Below, in pieces: positions 1-9,200 of a stretch of 64,000 nucleotides of DNA (the stretch's first letter is position 1; every line of letters starts with the position of its first letter). A program made the position numbers and the translations under genes. The DNA comes from Colias croceus (taxonomy: Eukaryota; Arthropoda; Insecta; Lepidoptera; Pieridae). The notes beneath the pieces were generated by a model that was given only the letters and a program-made list of their open reading frames with translations, made no database searches and had not been told where the DNA came from. The stretch covers positions 6,894,501 to 6,958,500 of the forward strand of contig NC_059558.1 of NCBI RefSeq assembly GCF_905220415.1, read 5' to 3'.

Positions 1-346
1 GGTTTTGGATTTGTTGGATTTGCCACCGCCCAGAATAGCAGAATAAATCATAAAAACAAGCTAGTTTGTTCTAAATGAAGATTGTCTCACTAATGCATTA
101 AATATCCATATAGTGGCATGGATGGATTTTACTAACGGATAGAAAATGAGTAATATTGACCTATATATTGACAATGTACATTGTACAATGTACAACATGC
201 AGTAGGCGGTAATATCATTTAAATACTGAAAAGGATAGATGTTATAGAGTAAAAATAAAGACAATTTATGCATAATATATTATTGATATTATCTGAAAAA
301 TCTGTAGAGAATTTAACTTGATGGTGAACATTAAAATTAGTTGTGA

Positions 347-350
<4 letters not shown>
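1..350. other. AT-rich sequence, no gene seen
   Basis: Only short open frames without recognisable protein similarity or splice signals are present. The segment leads into a TA microsatellite. Confidence 0.5.

Positions 351-382
<32 letters not shown>
351..382. repeat. (TA)n microsatellite
   Basis: About 16 uninterrupted TA units are seen directly. A second (TA)n tract of about 22 units lies at 5739-5782, and the sequences next to the two tracts resemble each other in inverted orientation. Confidence 0.95.
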
Positions 383-386
<4 letters not shown>

Positions 387-985
387 CCAACTTGGGCACT
401 AAGTTGATCCAGCCCGACTGCCGTGCATTCCTGACTCCACCTTTTCCCCCATATTACTCGACTCCGGTTGCATAGATCTTGCCCGGAGTGGCAACGGCGC
501 AAATATTTGAGCGACGTTGCCAAACGTATTCATGGAGAAATTGATATACTCAACATTTTTATTGCTAAGATCTCGAACTGAATCGACTCCGTAACGGCCG
601 AAATTCAGAAACCCATAAACACTTGTTGGCTCCGTTTTATATATCAAATCCAAAGTCGTATGTTGATCAGATCCATTTATATTATCAAAATTACAGCTTT
701 ATTTGATCCGACAAAACGAAACTGTATATTAAGTAACGTAGATTAATTTTTCGTAAACACTACAGTATTTGTTGGCTCCGTACACAAACATATTATAGTT
801 AGGTATAATGTTCCATACATTGCTAAATCCGCCTAGACTAGACGAACTCGACTTCGTAACGGTTCAAATTTTGAAATGCTCAAACACTTCTTGACTCCGT
901 TTTATATACCAAATCATAAGTCGTATGTTGATCTGTTCCATTTATATGCACTTGCATGACATTGACATGGAGATATGAAATTAGG
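383..985. repeat. Dispersed repeat block with internal duplication
   Basis: A segment of about 98 bp at 584-681 recurs in diverged form at 848-945. Both copies run from a 'CGTAACGG' region through 'CTCCGTTTTATATA' to 'AAGTCGTATGTTGATC'. The left end 'GGGCACTAAGTTGATC' (394-409) reappears in near-identical inverted form at about 5715-5732. This is probably one arm of an old mobile element. No coding capacity was recognised. Confidence 0.55.
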
Positions 986-1275
986 GCTAGCAAAAATCTC
1001 CTGAGTTTTATGGAAGTGGAAGAAGTCCACCGTAATTCAATTGAAACTTATAGAAAACGTTGTGAAACTAAAAATACGGAACCCTAAAAAGATAGATATT
1101 TGGACGGACTTTTCGTCATACAGTGACGGTGATAATTCTCAAGTAGTACGCATCCTACAAATAACAACCTACCTCTTGAATCATCAGTAAATATCAAGAT
1201 AATTATCATAATATTTATTGACGTGTAGCGTTCGCCTTTGCCCTATTCTAATATCAATCTGAAAAAATAATTAAA

Positions 1276-1570
1276 ATGTTAGACTTAGGTCAAACAAATG
1301 TCGACTCATATTCCTGCACAAATTATCCATTGCGGAGTAAATATGAGTGTACGCAGATCGCCAACACGTTTAACCAGCAGTGGTGCAGTGGGTACTGCCG
1401 GTGGATCGCATCCCTATCTATCGAAGCTAAGTTCGTTTTCTACGAGTTCTACGCCAACTGATACTCAAATTACTTACAGAAAACGGAAACAACCGCTAGA
1501 ACAAGATTGCAGATGATATGAAGGATATTCGGTCGGAGTTGAGCCGTATTAGTACATTACTTGAAAAATA
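1276..1570 (+). pseudogene. Non-LTR retrotransposon ORF1 N-terminal remnant
   Basis: The frame starting at 1298 gives a Ser/Thr-rich segment (SVRRSPTRLTSSG) followed by a basic stretch (YRKRKQPLEQD). A frameshift then leads to a coiled-coil-like continuation (KDIRSELSRISTLLEKY). This fits the N-terminal part of the gag-like ORF1 of an insect non-LTR element whose reverse transcriptase lies downstream. A run of about 370 bp of AT-rich sequence (1570-1945) separates it from the next ORF1 piece. Assignment rests on composition and on the neighbouring RT, so it is moderate. Confidence 0.5.
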
Positions 1571-1945
1571 TGTATGCTTAAAAAAAAACATTTTTTTTAA
1601 TTAATTGCAGTATCAACATAATAAAAAAAAATATAATAGACTTAAAGTATGAAACCTACAGAATGTGCAGTCATAGTCGTTTTCTAATATTTACCGGGAC
1701 AAACGGCTAGGTTGGCAGATATAAACAGGTATGTCGGTACCAGTTACTTTCACTTGATAGGATGATGAAAAAAAAAATATGTCAGCGCTTTTTTATTACA
1801 AAATTGTTTTATTATCTCGAAACTGCAATTAATAAAAAATGAAAATAAAAGATTTTTTAATAATTAATAAAAAATATCCTGTCCAGGATTTTCCCAGTCA
1901 ACCCATTTTTAACACATTTTTTAATACACTAAATTTATTATAAAA

Positions 1946-2326
1946 TTGGTCTCATTCTATTATCACGCCGTTGCATTTCGACTTATATTCGCATCTTTGA
2001 CCAGTACTATTTCTCAATTAGAATCCCAGATCAACCAGGGTGAGAGTAAAAGAAAATCACTGGAATTAAATCTTCAATCAATAAATCAGACAGCCAATCC
2101 ATCGGGTTTTACGTCTAAAAATCAACTTCATATAAATGAACACTTAATCAAGGAACTACGGGACAGAAAGAGCCGCGAAAAAAATGTAATTTTTGCTGGT
2201 TTCCCAGAATCAACATCTTATAACTCAGAGGAGAGGATATCTAAATACAAATACGAAATTTTAAAAATTATCTCACTAATAAGTTCAGACCTACCGAAGC
2301 CAGTAAAAATATATAATTATAAATAA
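1946..2326 (+). pseudogene. Non-LTR retrotransposon ORF1/5' domain remnant
   Basis: An open frame of 126 codons carries a heptad-like coiled coil (SQLESQINQGESKRKSLEL) and then a basic 'LRDRKSREKNVIFAGFPES' stretch, which resembles the RNA-binding core of LINE ORF1 proteins. It runs almost directly into reverse-transcriptase sequence at about 2330. The endonuclease domain is therefore missing, which points to a large internal deletion. It belongs to the element split by the hAT insertion at 2759. Confidence 0.6.
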
Positions 2327-2329
2327 CCT

Positions 2330-2758
2330 TAATTCAAACTGTAGTACAGGTCTTGATGGTATTACTACAACAGCAATTAAATGCATCAAAAAAAAAATTA
2401 AATCATACCTTTAAGCGACTGTTTTAACCAAGCCATAAGTCAAGGACGTTTTTCGGACTCGTTAACGACCGGACGTTTTAAAATAGCGAAGGTAACTCCT
2501 ATCTATAAGAGTGGCTCAAAATTTGAACCTGGTAACTATAGGCCAATTTCGGTTTTGCCAGTATTGTCAAAAATATTGGAGAAGATTTTACACACGAGAT
2601 TAGAAAAATATTTAGACTCATTTAATTTTATTTCAGTGCATCAATACGGATTTAAGCCAAAAAGTAACACTCTGTCAGCGACTATGGATCTAATTATTAA
2701 AATAAAACAGAACATTGACGCAAAAAATATAGTTTTGGGAGTGTTTATTGACCTACAA
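2330..2758 (+). pseudogene. Reverse transcriptase fragment, 5' half (outer LINE)
   Basis: The translation contains the RT signatures 'TGLDGITTTAIKCI', 'NYRPISVLPVLSKILEKIL' and 'QYGFKPKSNT', ending in 'LGVFIDLQ'. The frame is interrupted upstream, before about 2530, by indels in A-runs. After the hAT insertion at 2759-4470 the same domain resumes at 4471 with 'KAFDTVSHELLMKKL', the catalytic motif A region. The type resembles the jockey-like clades of non-LTR elements. It is clearly non-functional. Confidence 0.85.
2751..2758. repeat. 8-bp target site duplication of hAT element (left)
   Basis: ACCTACAA here is repeated at 4471-4478 on the other side of the inserted element. Removing the insert and one copy restores the RT reading frame. 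Confidence 0.9.
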
Positions 2759-2854
2759 TAGAGGTCCGCGCCACGCCGGCGTGCCGCCGCCGAGAGACCC
2801 CGGCGCGCCGCCGCCGCCGCCGGGTCACAGAAAAATTGGCGCCGAGTTCAAATT

Positions 2855-3283
2855 TTGCGCGCGAATACAGCACGCGTTGTTGTCTACAACACGGCAACGA
2901 TAATAGACAATGTCTACTATATCGATGCCAGATGTTTTACTCCAAAAGCTAGCCAAAAACACTCCAATAGATTTATTGATGGGGATGACGACGTCGCTCA
3001 AGAGTGTTGGAGATATTTGGCTACGGCTAACCCTTAAGATTTAGGAGATGTAAAGGGCAACATTCTTAAGTTCTGGGAACAAAAAAAAAAGTTGCTTTTC
3101 CTGGGCTTGCCGAATTAGCGCGATCGCTTCTATCTATCCCAGCTTCAAGCACGCCAAGTAAAAGGGTTTTTTCTGTAGCTGGGCTAGTCTTAACTGCGAA
3201 GAGATCGCGTCTAAATCCTGCAAAAGTTAACAAAATTATTTTTATCCATGATAATTATAAACATGATTTGTTACAAATCAGTA
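2855..3283 (+). pseudogene. hAT transposase C-terminal fragment
   Basis: The frame gives a hAT dimerisation domain: 'FPGLPELARSLLSIPASST' (from 3097), then 'RVFSVAGLVLTAKRSRLNP' and 'KIIFIHDNY'. Upstream, 2855-3037 encodes acidic sequence (FIDGDDDVAQECW) that plausibly precedes the domain, but it is closed by a stop at 3036. The N-terminal BED finger and the catalytic core are absent. The last codons of the gene lie beyond the nested LINE at 4231-4283, where the frame ends in TAA. Confidence 0.85.
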
Positions 3284-3290
3284 ACATTGC
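3283..3290. repeat. 8-bp target site duplication of inner LINE
   Basis: AACATTGC here is repeated at 4231-4238 directly after the poly(A) tract. It defines the insertion point of the inner retroelement. Confidence 0.9.
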
Positions 3291-4173
3291 TATGCAGACG
3301 ACAGTAGGGGGGATGCTTTTTATCCCAACCGTGCAAACACCTCAAAGGAAAGCCTCAATGAGAGTCGAAACAAACTTGTGCCTGAAGTCGAGTCTTCTCT
3401 CCAAGAAGTCTCGGATTGGGGCGAACTTAATCGAGTTCAATCCCCTAAAGTCACAGGTTTGCGCGTTCACCGCTAAAAATACCCCATTTGTCGTTGAACC
3501 TCGGTTTAAGAGTACTCCCCTTAGTATATCGCCAAAAATCGGAATCCTCGGAGTTGAAATCTCGAGTGACGTTCAATTCCGCAGTCATTTGGAAGCGAAG
3601 GCTAAATTAGCCTCGAAAAAACTTGGTGTGCTCAGTAGATCGAGATAGTACTTCAAGCCGGCCCGACTTCAGCTGTACAAGGCTCAGGTGCGACCGCATA
3701 TGGGGTACTGTTCTCATCTCTGGGCCGGAGCCTCACAGTATCAACTCCTTCCTCTTGACCGCATCCAACGTCGAGCAGCTCGAATTGTCGATGACCGTAG
3801 GCTTTCCGATAGGCTCGATCCACTGTCAGTGCGGAGAGACGTTGCGTCTCTCTGTATACTGTACAGAATCTACTATGGGGAGTGCTCTGAGGAATTGTTC
3901 CACCTTTTACCAGCCGCACAGTTCCACCACCGGACCTCACGCCGTAAAAACCAGTTCCATCCGCACCATCTGGATGGTTGGCGCTCCACCACTGTCCGCT
4001 TCACCCGCAACTTCCTTCCGCGTACGGTGAAACTATGGAACGATTTGCCACCTGCGGTGTTCCCGAACAACTACGACATTGGGGCCTTCAAGAAAAGAGC
4101 TTATTTGTCCATAAAAGGCCGGCAAAGCACCTGTAACACTAATAGTGTTACAAGTGTTTATGGACGGTGGTGA
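3291..4173 (+). pseudogene. Reverse transcriptase C-terminal part (inner LINE)
   Basis: Recognisable segments in order are 'YADDSRGDA' (catalytic aspartates), 'SQVCAFTAKN', 'IGILGVEISSDVQF', 'KAKLASKKLGVL', 'MGYCSHLWAGASQYQLLPLD', 'GECSEELFHLLPA', 'RFTRNFLPRTVKLWNDLPP' and 'YDIGAFKKRAYL'. These follow the order of the RT and C-terminal region of CR1/jockey-like elements common in Lepidoptera. One frameshift near 3440 and one in-frame TAG at 3646 break it. Everything upstream of the YADD motif is missing. Open frames on the opposite strand at 3653-4070 are shadows of this sequence. Confidence 0.88.
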
Positions 4174-4230
4174 CCACTTAACATCAGGTGGCCCACCTGC
4201 TCCTTTGCTTGCTCTGACATAAAAAAAAAA
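3291..4230 (+). mobile_element. 5'-truncated non-LTR retrotransposon inside hAT
   Basis: The insert begins at the RT catalytic motif (YADDSRGDA), continues to the end of the ORF at 4173 and ends in a short 3' UTR and poly(A) (about 4220-4230). The 8-bp target duplication and 5' truncation are the usual products of target-primed reverse transcription. This is the youngest of three nested insertions here. Confidence 0.92.
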
Positions 4231-4260
4231 AACATTGCCAATAAAATTATTGGCAATGTT
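4231..4260. repeat. 14-bp-arm hairpin at end of hAT transposase
   Basis: AACATTGCCAATAA is followed after two bases by its exact reverse complement. The inner LINE inserted at the left end of this palindrome, and its target duplication is the first eight bases. Confidence 0.85.
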
Positions 4261-4470
4261 TATAATTATCATGTTCATCACTAAATAGTTAAGCTACTTG
4301 ATTAAAATAAAAATAAATTTTTTATTAAACTTAAAGAGAGATTTTTCTACTGCCCGCCCACCCCCTAATAACTTTAAAAATAACTAGCCCACGCCGGCGA
4401 CGCCGCGCCGCGCCGGGTGCCGCACCCGGCGCGCCGCCGCTGGGCTTTTGGACTGCGGCGCGGACCTCTA

Positions 4471-5445
4471 ACCTACAAAAGGCCTTCGATACCGTTTCTC
4501 ACGAACTTTTAATGAAGAAATTAGCATCCATTAACATTTATTGTAAAGCACTAGATATGCTGAAATCATATTTAAAAAATTGATCAAAAATTGTTAAAAT
4601 AGATAACCACGATAGCATTCCCTTACCAATTACATGTGGCATACCACAAGGTACGATTCTAGGCCCATTGAATTTTTAAATTTATATTAATAATTTACAA
4701 GATTTATGCGGATGACACCTGTCTGTTTTATTTTGGTCCCTCTATACATGACATGATAGCGCAAGCACAAAATGATTTAAATAAATTAAAAAAATGGTTT
4801 CAATGCAATCTACTAAGAATAAATATATCTAAAACATGTTATATTAAATTCAAAGCTCATAACAAAATAATTTATTCCACCACACGCTCCACTTAAAATT
4901 AACGGTGTTGTATTAGAACATAAGAACATAAAACCCACGAGAAATACCTAGGTTTGCGAATCGGCAGCTCTCTGAAATGGAATTATCACATCGACTACCT
5001 AAAAAATAAATTATCAGCACTTCTTAGATCTCTGCGTAATATTACTTCTTGCATTCCTCATAAATTACGCCACACCATCTACAACACGTTAGTAAAGCCG
5101 CACCTAATGTATTTAATAGAAGTATGGGGGAGTGCTTACAAAAATAAATTAGCGCAACTCCAAATTTTACAAAATAAAATCATTCAAACTATCTTTAACT
5201 ATTCTTTTTTAACTTCTACAAATAAAATCTACGACGACACTAAAATAATGAATTTAAAACAATTATACTTTTATAATACGTGTATGTTCATCCGCAAAGC
5301 GCTACATAAACATAAATACAAATATTATAATCTCAACATAAAATCGCCACTATCCTAATAGACGAGCTAGCTATCTTGCCCTCCCGAAGATCCGAACAAA
5401 TTATGGAAGGCGAACGGCAACTATGTGTAAATAAAATATGTCTTT
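4471..5445 (+). pseudogene. Reverse transcriptase fragment, 3' half (outer LINE)
   Basis: RT sequence resumes after the hAT with 'KAFDTVSHELLMKKL', then 'CGIPQGTILGPL' and the catalytic 'YADDTCLFYF' near 4704. A C-terminal open frame follows at 4954-5358 (LGLRIGSSLKWNYHIDYLK...HLMYLIEVWGSA). Stops and deletions occur near 4580, 4677 and 4700. Similarity fades by about 5445 (ALPSRRSEQIMEG), where a different repeat begins. Together with 1276-2758 this is one decayed element. Confidence 0.85.
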
Positions 5446-5736
5446 AAGACTTCAAATGGCTAAGGCCGCAAGCGACCAATGGCTGAGCTCGGTGGGCTGT
5501 GATTGGCTCATTTGAATCGGATCAAGAAGAGCTAAAACGCAAAAAAGGTGGATTTGTATAAAAAGCACGTAATTATTATTATTACTGATGGTTACACTTG
5601 TGGCTCCGTTCGGATCCACATACGGACGGTGGTGGGGCAATGGATCCACAAATACCAACCGGATCAACAAGTGAAAACGGATCAAATAATTACTAACTAT
5701 ATGGCACGTTTGATCAACATAGTGCCCATGGAGATA

Positions 5737-5738
<2 letters not shown>
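5446..5738. repeat. Dispersed repeat block related to 383-985
   Basis: The end 'GATCAACATAGTGCCC' (about 5712-5727) is the near-inverse of 394-409. 'CATGGAGATAT' also occurs directly at both 5728 and about 967. GGATCC/GGATCAA-type motifs recur several times. This is probably the second arm of the element around the 1.2-5.4 kb LINE. Confidence 0.45.

Positions 5739-5782
<44 letters not shown>
5739..5782. repeat. (TA)n microsatellite
   Basis: About 22 TA units begin 10 bp after the stop codon of the minus-strand protease homologue, so they would form the start of its 3' UTR. Confidence 0.95.
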
Positions 5783-5786
<4 letters not shown>

Positions 5787-5792
5787 TATGCA

Positions 5793-6287
5793 TTAATTAT
5801 AATCATATTCATATCTCTTCGGATACATCTGTTTCATGAGCAGCGTCTTGCCGAACTTTTCAAACCATTTCTTCTTTTCATCTACCAATGTTGAAGATTG
5901 CGGTGTCGACGATCTGGCCATAGCCAAGTTGTGAAGGTAAGATTCGTACAGACTCATTCTTGGTATCACCGAGTTATCTTCTGCTGGTTCTAAAGGAACA
6001 TTCACAGGATCATAGGGTAGTGTTAACATGAACTTCCTAGGATCACCAAAATATGGGCTTCTATCTACCGTCTCTGTAACATTTGTTATAACAGTAGTCT
6101 GTGTTGTTGGAGCATTCGTAGTTGTTGTAGGTCGATTGTTTTCATCCCATATAACGCTGTCGAGCCATCTAGCGAAACTAGCGCTTTTCGGGAAGGCGTG
6201 TGTTTTTGTATACAGCGCGCAGGTGTGAAGGAAAGCGGAGACAGCGATTAGAGTGTTGTTCTGTATTACGGCGCCGCCGTTGTCCTT
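5793..6287 (-). CDS. S1 homologue last exon: KDNGG loop and Thr-rich tail
   Basis: The acceptor CCCATCCACAG precedes 6287, and TAA at 5795-5793 ends the gene. The exon encodes 164 residues: 'KDNGGAVIQNNTLIAVSAF' replaces GDSGGPLV, 'HTCALYTKT' holds the last disulfide cysteine and 'SFARWLDSVIWDE' is the C-terminal helix. From about 6137 downward the sequence leaves the S1 fold. First comes a TTTTNAPTTQTTVITNVTET stretch, then 'SPYFGDPRKFMLTLPYDP', a Ser/Thr-rich part and a basic, aromatic end (MYPKRYEYDYN). No membrane segment is seen. No AATAAA was noted before the TA repeat. Confidence 0.88.
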   Translation of the reverse strand, partial: KDNGGAVIQNNTLIAVSAFLHTCALYTKTHAFPKSASFARWLDSVIWDENNRPTTTTNAPTTQTTVITNVTETVDRSPYFGDPRKFMLTLPYDPVNVPLEPAEDNSVIPRMSLYESYLHNLAMARSSTPQSSTLVDEKKKWFEKFGKTLLMKQMYPKRYEYDYN

Positions 6288-9200
6288 CTGTGGATGGGAA
6301 ATATTTCATTACACATTTTGTCTTTTGTTATAATGATTTATTATCGCTTTAATGTTTTATACGACCCGATAGGGACATTAGGCGACTATTTTCGTAGCGA
6401 AATGACGTTAACAAATAACAGTAAAAAATAAGGATAGGTTTTTTTTCCTCGAGGAAACAAAAACATATCCTTAGACATTTATTATAGTGAATTGTAATAT
6501 TGCTGAAAATTCTTCGCATTATGCAAATTTTCTACCTTATTAAATCCCTATTTTATCAATTTAGTAAGGATAAGAAAAAATGTAAGCAGGAAGTAAAATT
6601 TTTACAATTTTATTGAACATGAAATCACTTAGTAAATCTAACTTATAATGCCAATCACAGAACGTTCAATAAATGGAATACACGTGAAATCATAAAATCA
6701 AACCGTATTACGCTAAAGCATTTTCAAGGAGCAAATATCATGGATTACGTGCTCTTTACATAACAGATATTAAATTTTAGGAGTTGTTAGCTTATACAGC
6801 GGGTATGAATATTCCCTGACGCAGCGAAAATGCTTCGCTTACATATGGATTTTGATTGATATTAATTCTTGCGTGTTTACTGTTTGCTTTATCGCGTACC
6901 TGTCGGTTATGAGGTTGGGATATTTTCGTGTTGTGCGAACTGAATTTTCATTTTGAAAGTATCGATGAGTGGAGATTTGCGAGGAAAATTTTGGACGTCA
7001 AACTTATAATTTTACTTTATGACAGGAGACAGGGACATATATAATTTATTGGCTTTGTTTATAACTTATAAATTAAGAACATTATTATATGAAACTGATT
7101 TAAATACATAACAATGTAGGAAAAATAAAAATCAAAGTTCAGAAATGGAAAATGTCAGCTTGCACCATCCTTGAACAAACAATCATTAAGAACCTGGGCC
7201 CCGGAATCACAGACACAATAGAAAATCGTGTCGTGGACCGATCGGGCCGCTCGGGGCTCAATGGGTTAATCTTTAATATAAATGTGTAGTACATACCCGG
7301 CAAAAATGGCGGTTAGGATCCTGCACACCTCCTACACAAATATAATGCCCTGGTAGCAGCTTCGTGGTCGGCTGACAGATTGCGGAGTCTATAACTGGCG
7401 CATTTACTACGCGTATGTGCTAAAATAAATTATTCGTGTTATTTTTAAAATTTTTCATAAAATATTATTAAATTATGAAGAATTAACCAACTCGTATAAG
7501 TCAAAAAATATGATTGAAAGTTTGGCAATTAAATGGTCATCACATCTTTTATTCAAAAATAGAATAAATTGCATTTTCAGATTTAAGTTATTCTAACAAT
7601 TTATACATTAATTCGCCTTTTAATTAAACAAGTAAACATAAAATTGTAATCAGCGACAGACAAGTCCCCAATGAGATAAAATAATTGCCTAAAATGATGT
7701 ATGATGTAAACCTATGCAATAACGATGCTAAATTAAGTAATATGTCATGTGGCTTCTATTTCATATCGTTCGTAAGCTTCTGTGAAAATATTGCAGTAGG
7801 TAGGTTATTATGTAATTATGTCACTAATCTTTCGCTTCATTCCTACTAATATTATAAAAGTGAAAGAAACCTCGTTTGTCAGTCTGTCTCATCTCCACGC
7901 CTAAACTACTGAACCGATTTGATGAAATTTCGTGAAAATATTGTTTGAGACCTGACATATTATGACATAGTATAAATAGGTTTTATTTCGGAAAACTCAC
8001 GCGAACGGAAAATGTATGCATTTTTCTTTGACTAAAAAGACATAATGCATTTTTGAACACTTACAGATCAATATATTTAAAACCTTAAATAACACCAAGA
8101 TCATAAAAGCCTTGATTCCTTGCGCATTATATTCCCCCGCCTCTGGTATTTGACGTTCATATGGACATTTTATGACCATTGTAAAATAGGGGATTTACGG
8201 CGAGAAAGGTTTGGAATCCTGGGTTTTATTAACGTCTATATCAGATCGAGATCGGCTTATTCAAAGTGGCATCTCCATCAATGGCATCTGACGTTACCAG
8301 GTTTCGTATTGTGCTTTTAGGAAACATCTGTTGATAACTTCTATTCAATTCGATGGCATTTTGTGTACTTCCATTTCATCTCAGTCTTCCGTGATTGTCA
8401 ATGGAGTCATTATAATTTTGTTGTTTATCTTTCTACCACTTAGTTACCAAAATCATTTTGATTTCTGCTAAATATGTTATTTACTACCATGCCATTAGAA
8501 AATGATGCTTAGCGAACTAAGAATACTGTGAACGTTCCATTTTATATGTAGATTTGCGACTAATATTACTTTGATCTTCCTTATTTGCTTCATGTAAGGT
8601 AAAATTGTCGGAACGGCATTCTTACATTTAGAATGAGGTTCTATAGGTACCACTTTCATACCATATAATTATAGAGAAGGATGGAATTTAATTTGCATTA
8701 ATTAATTGCTAATACATACAGTATTAAATGCTGAGAGCTGAAAAAATAGTAGCCTTTTTAACTAAGTAGTACCTAATACAGTTTTTTACTTTTGATAGAA
8801 TTTATAACTTCGTACGTATATTTATTGTACGTTGTTATTGTACGTACGTATGTTTATTGTACTACGTTCGTATATTTTTTGCGTTTATCCCTTTCAAACG
8901 ATCGTATCAAATCTCCTCTCTCCATAATGTATAGCTTAAGATCACTTACTCCCGATGGTGTCCATGCCACTATAGAAGCTAGGTATCCCAGGGCCTCATC
9001 ATCATCCACACTTGGCAAGTTGACAGCGCCAACCCTGTCGTCGAACACAAGCTGTGACGTCACTTTCACAGCTGACACTTTGAAATCGAAGTTGTTTATC
9101 AGCATCTTTATCTGGAAAAGAAGCATCAATTATGATGAAAAACCTTAAATTATTGAAAATCATAACAAAATGTGCAAAGACAAGTTATAACAGTCTTTTT

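Larger units (their letters stand above)
2759..4470 (+). mobile_element. hAT-superfamily DNA transposon remnant inside a LINE
   Basis: The element is bounded by perfect 14-bp inverted repeats TAGAGGTCCGCGCC and GGCGCGGACCTCTA, and by an 8-bp target duplication. Both the tip sequence and the duplication length are typical of hAT. Very GC-rich subterminal blocks (2761-2825 and 4388-4465, with CCGCCG runs) contrast with the AT-rich surroundings. Inside are the end of a hAT transposase and a second retroelement. At 1.7 kb, including a 0.94-kb foreign insert, it has lost most of its transposase gene. Confidence 0.9.

Noticed and set aside
3653..4281. Minus-strand open frames opposite the inner LINE
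   Set aside because: They are shadows of the plus-strand reverse-transcriptase sequence and have no recognisable protein pattern.
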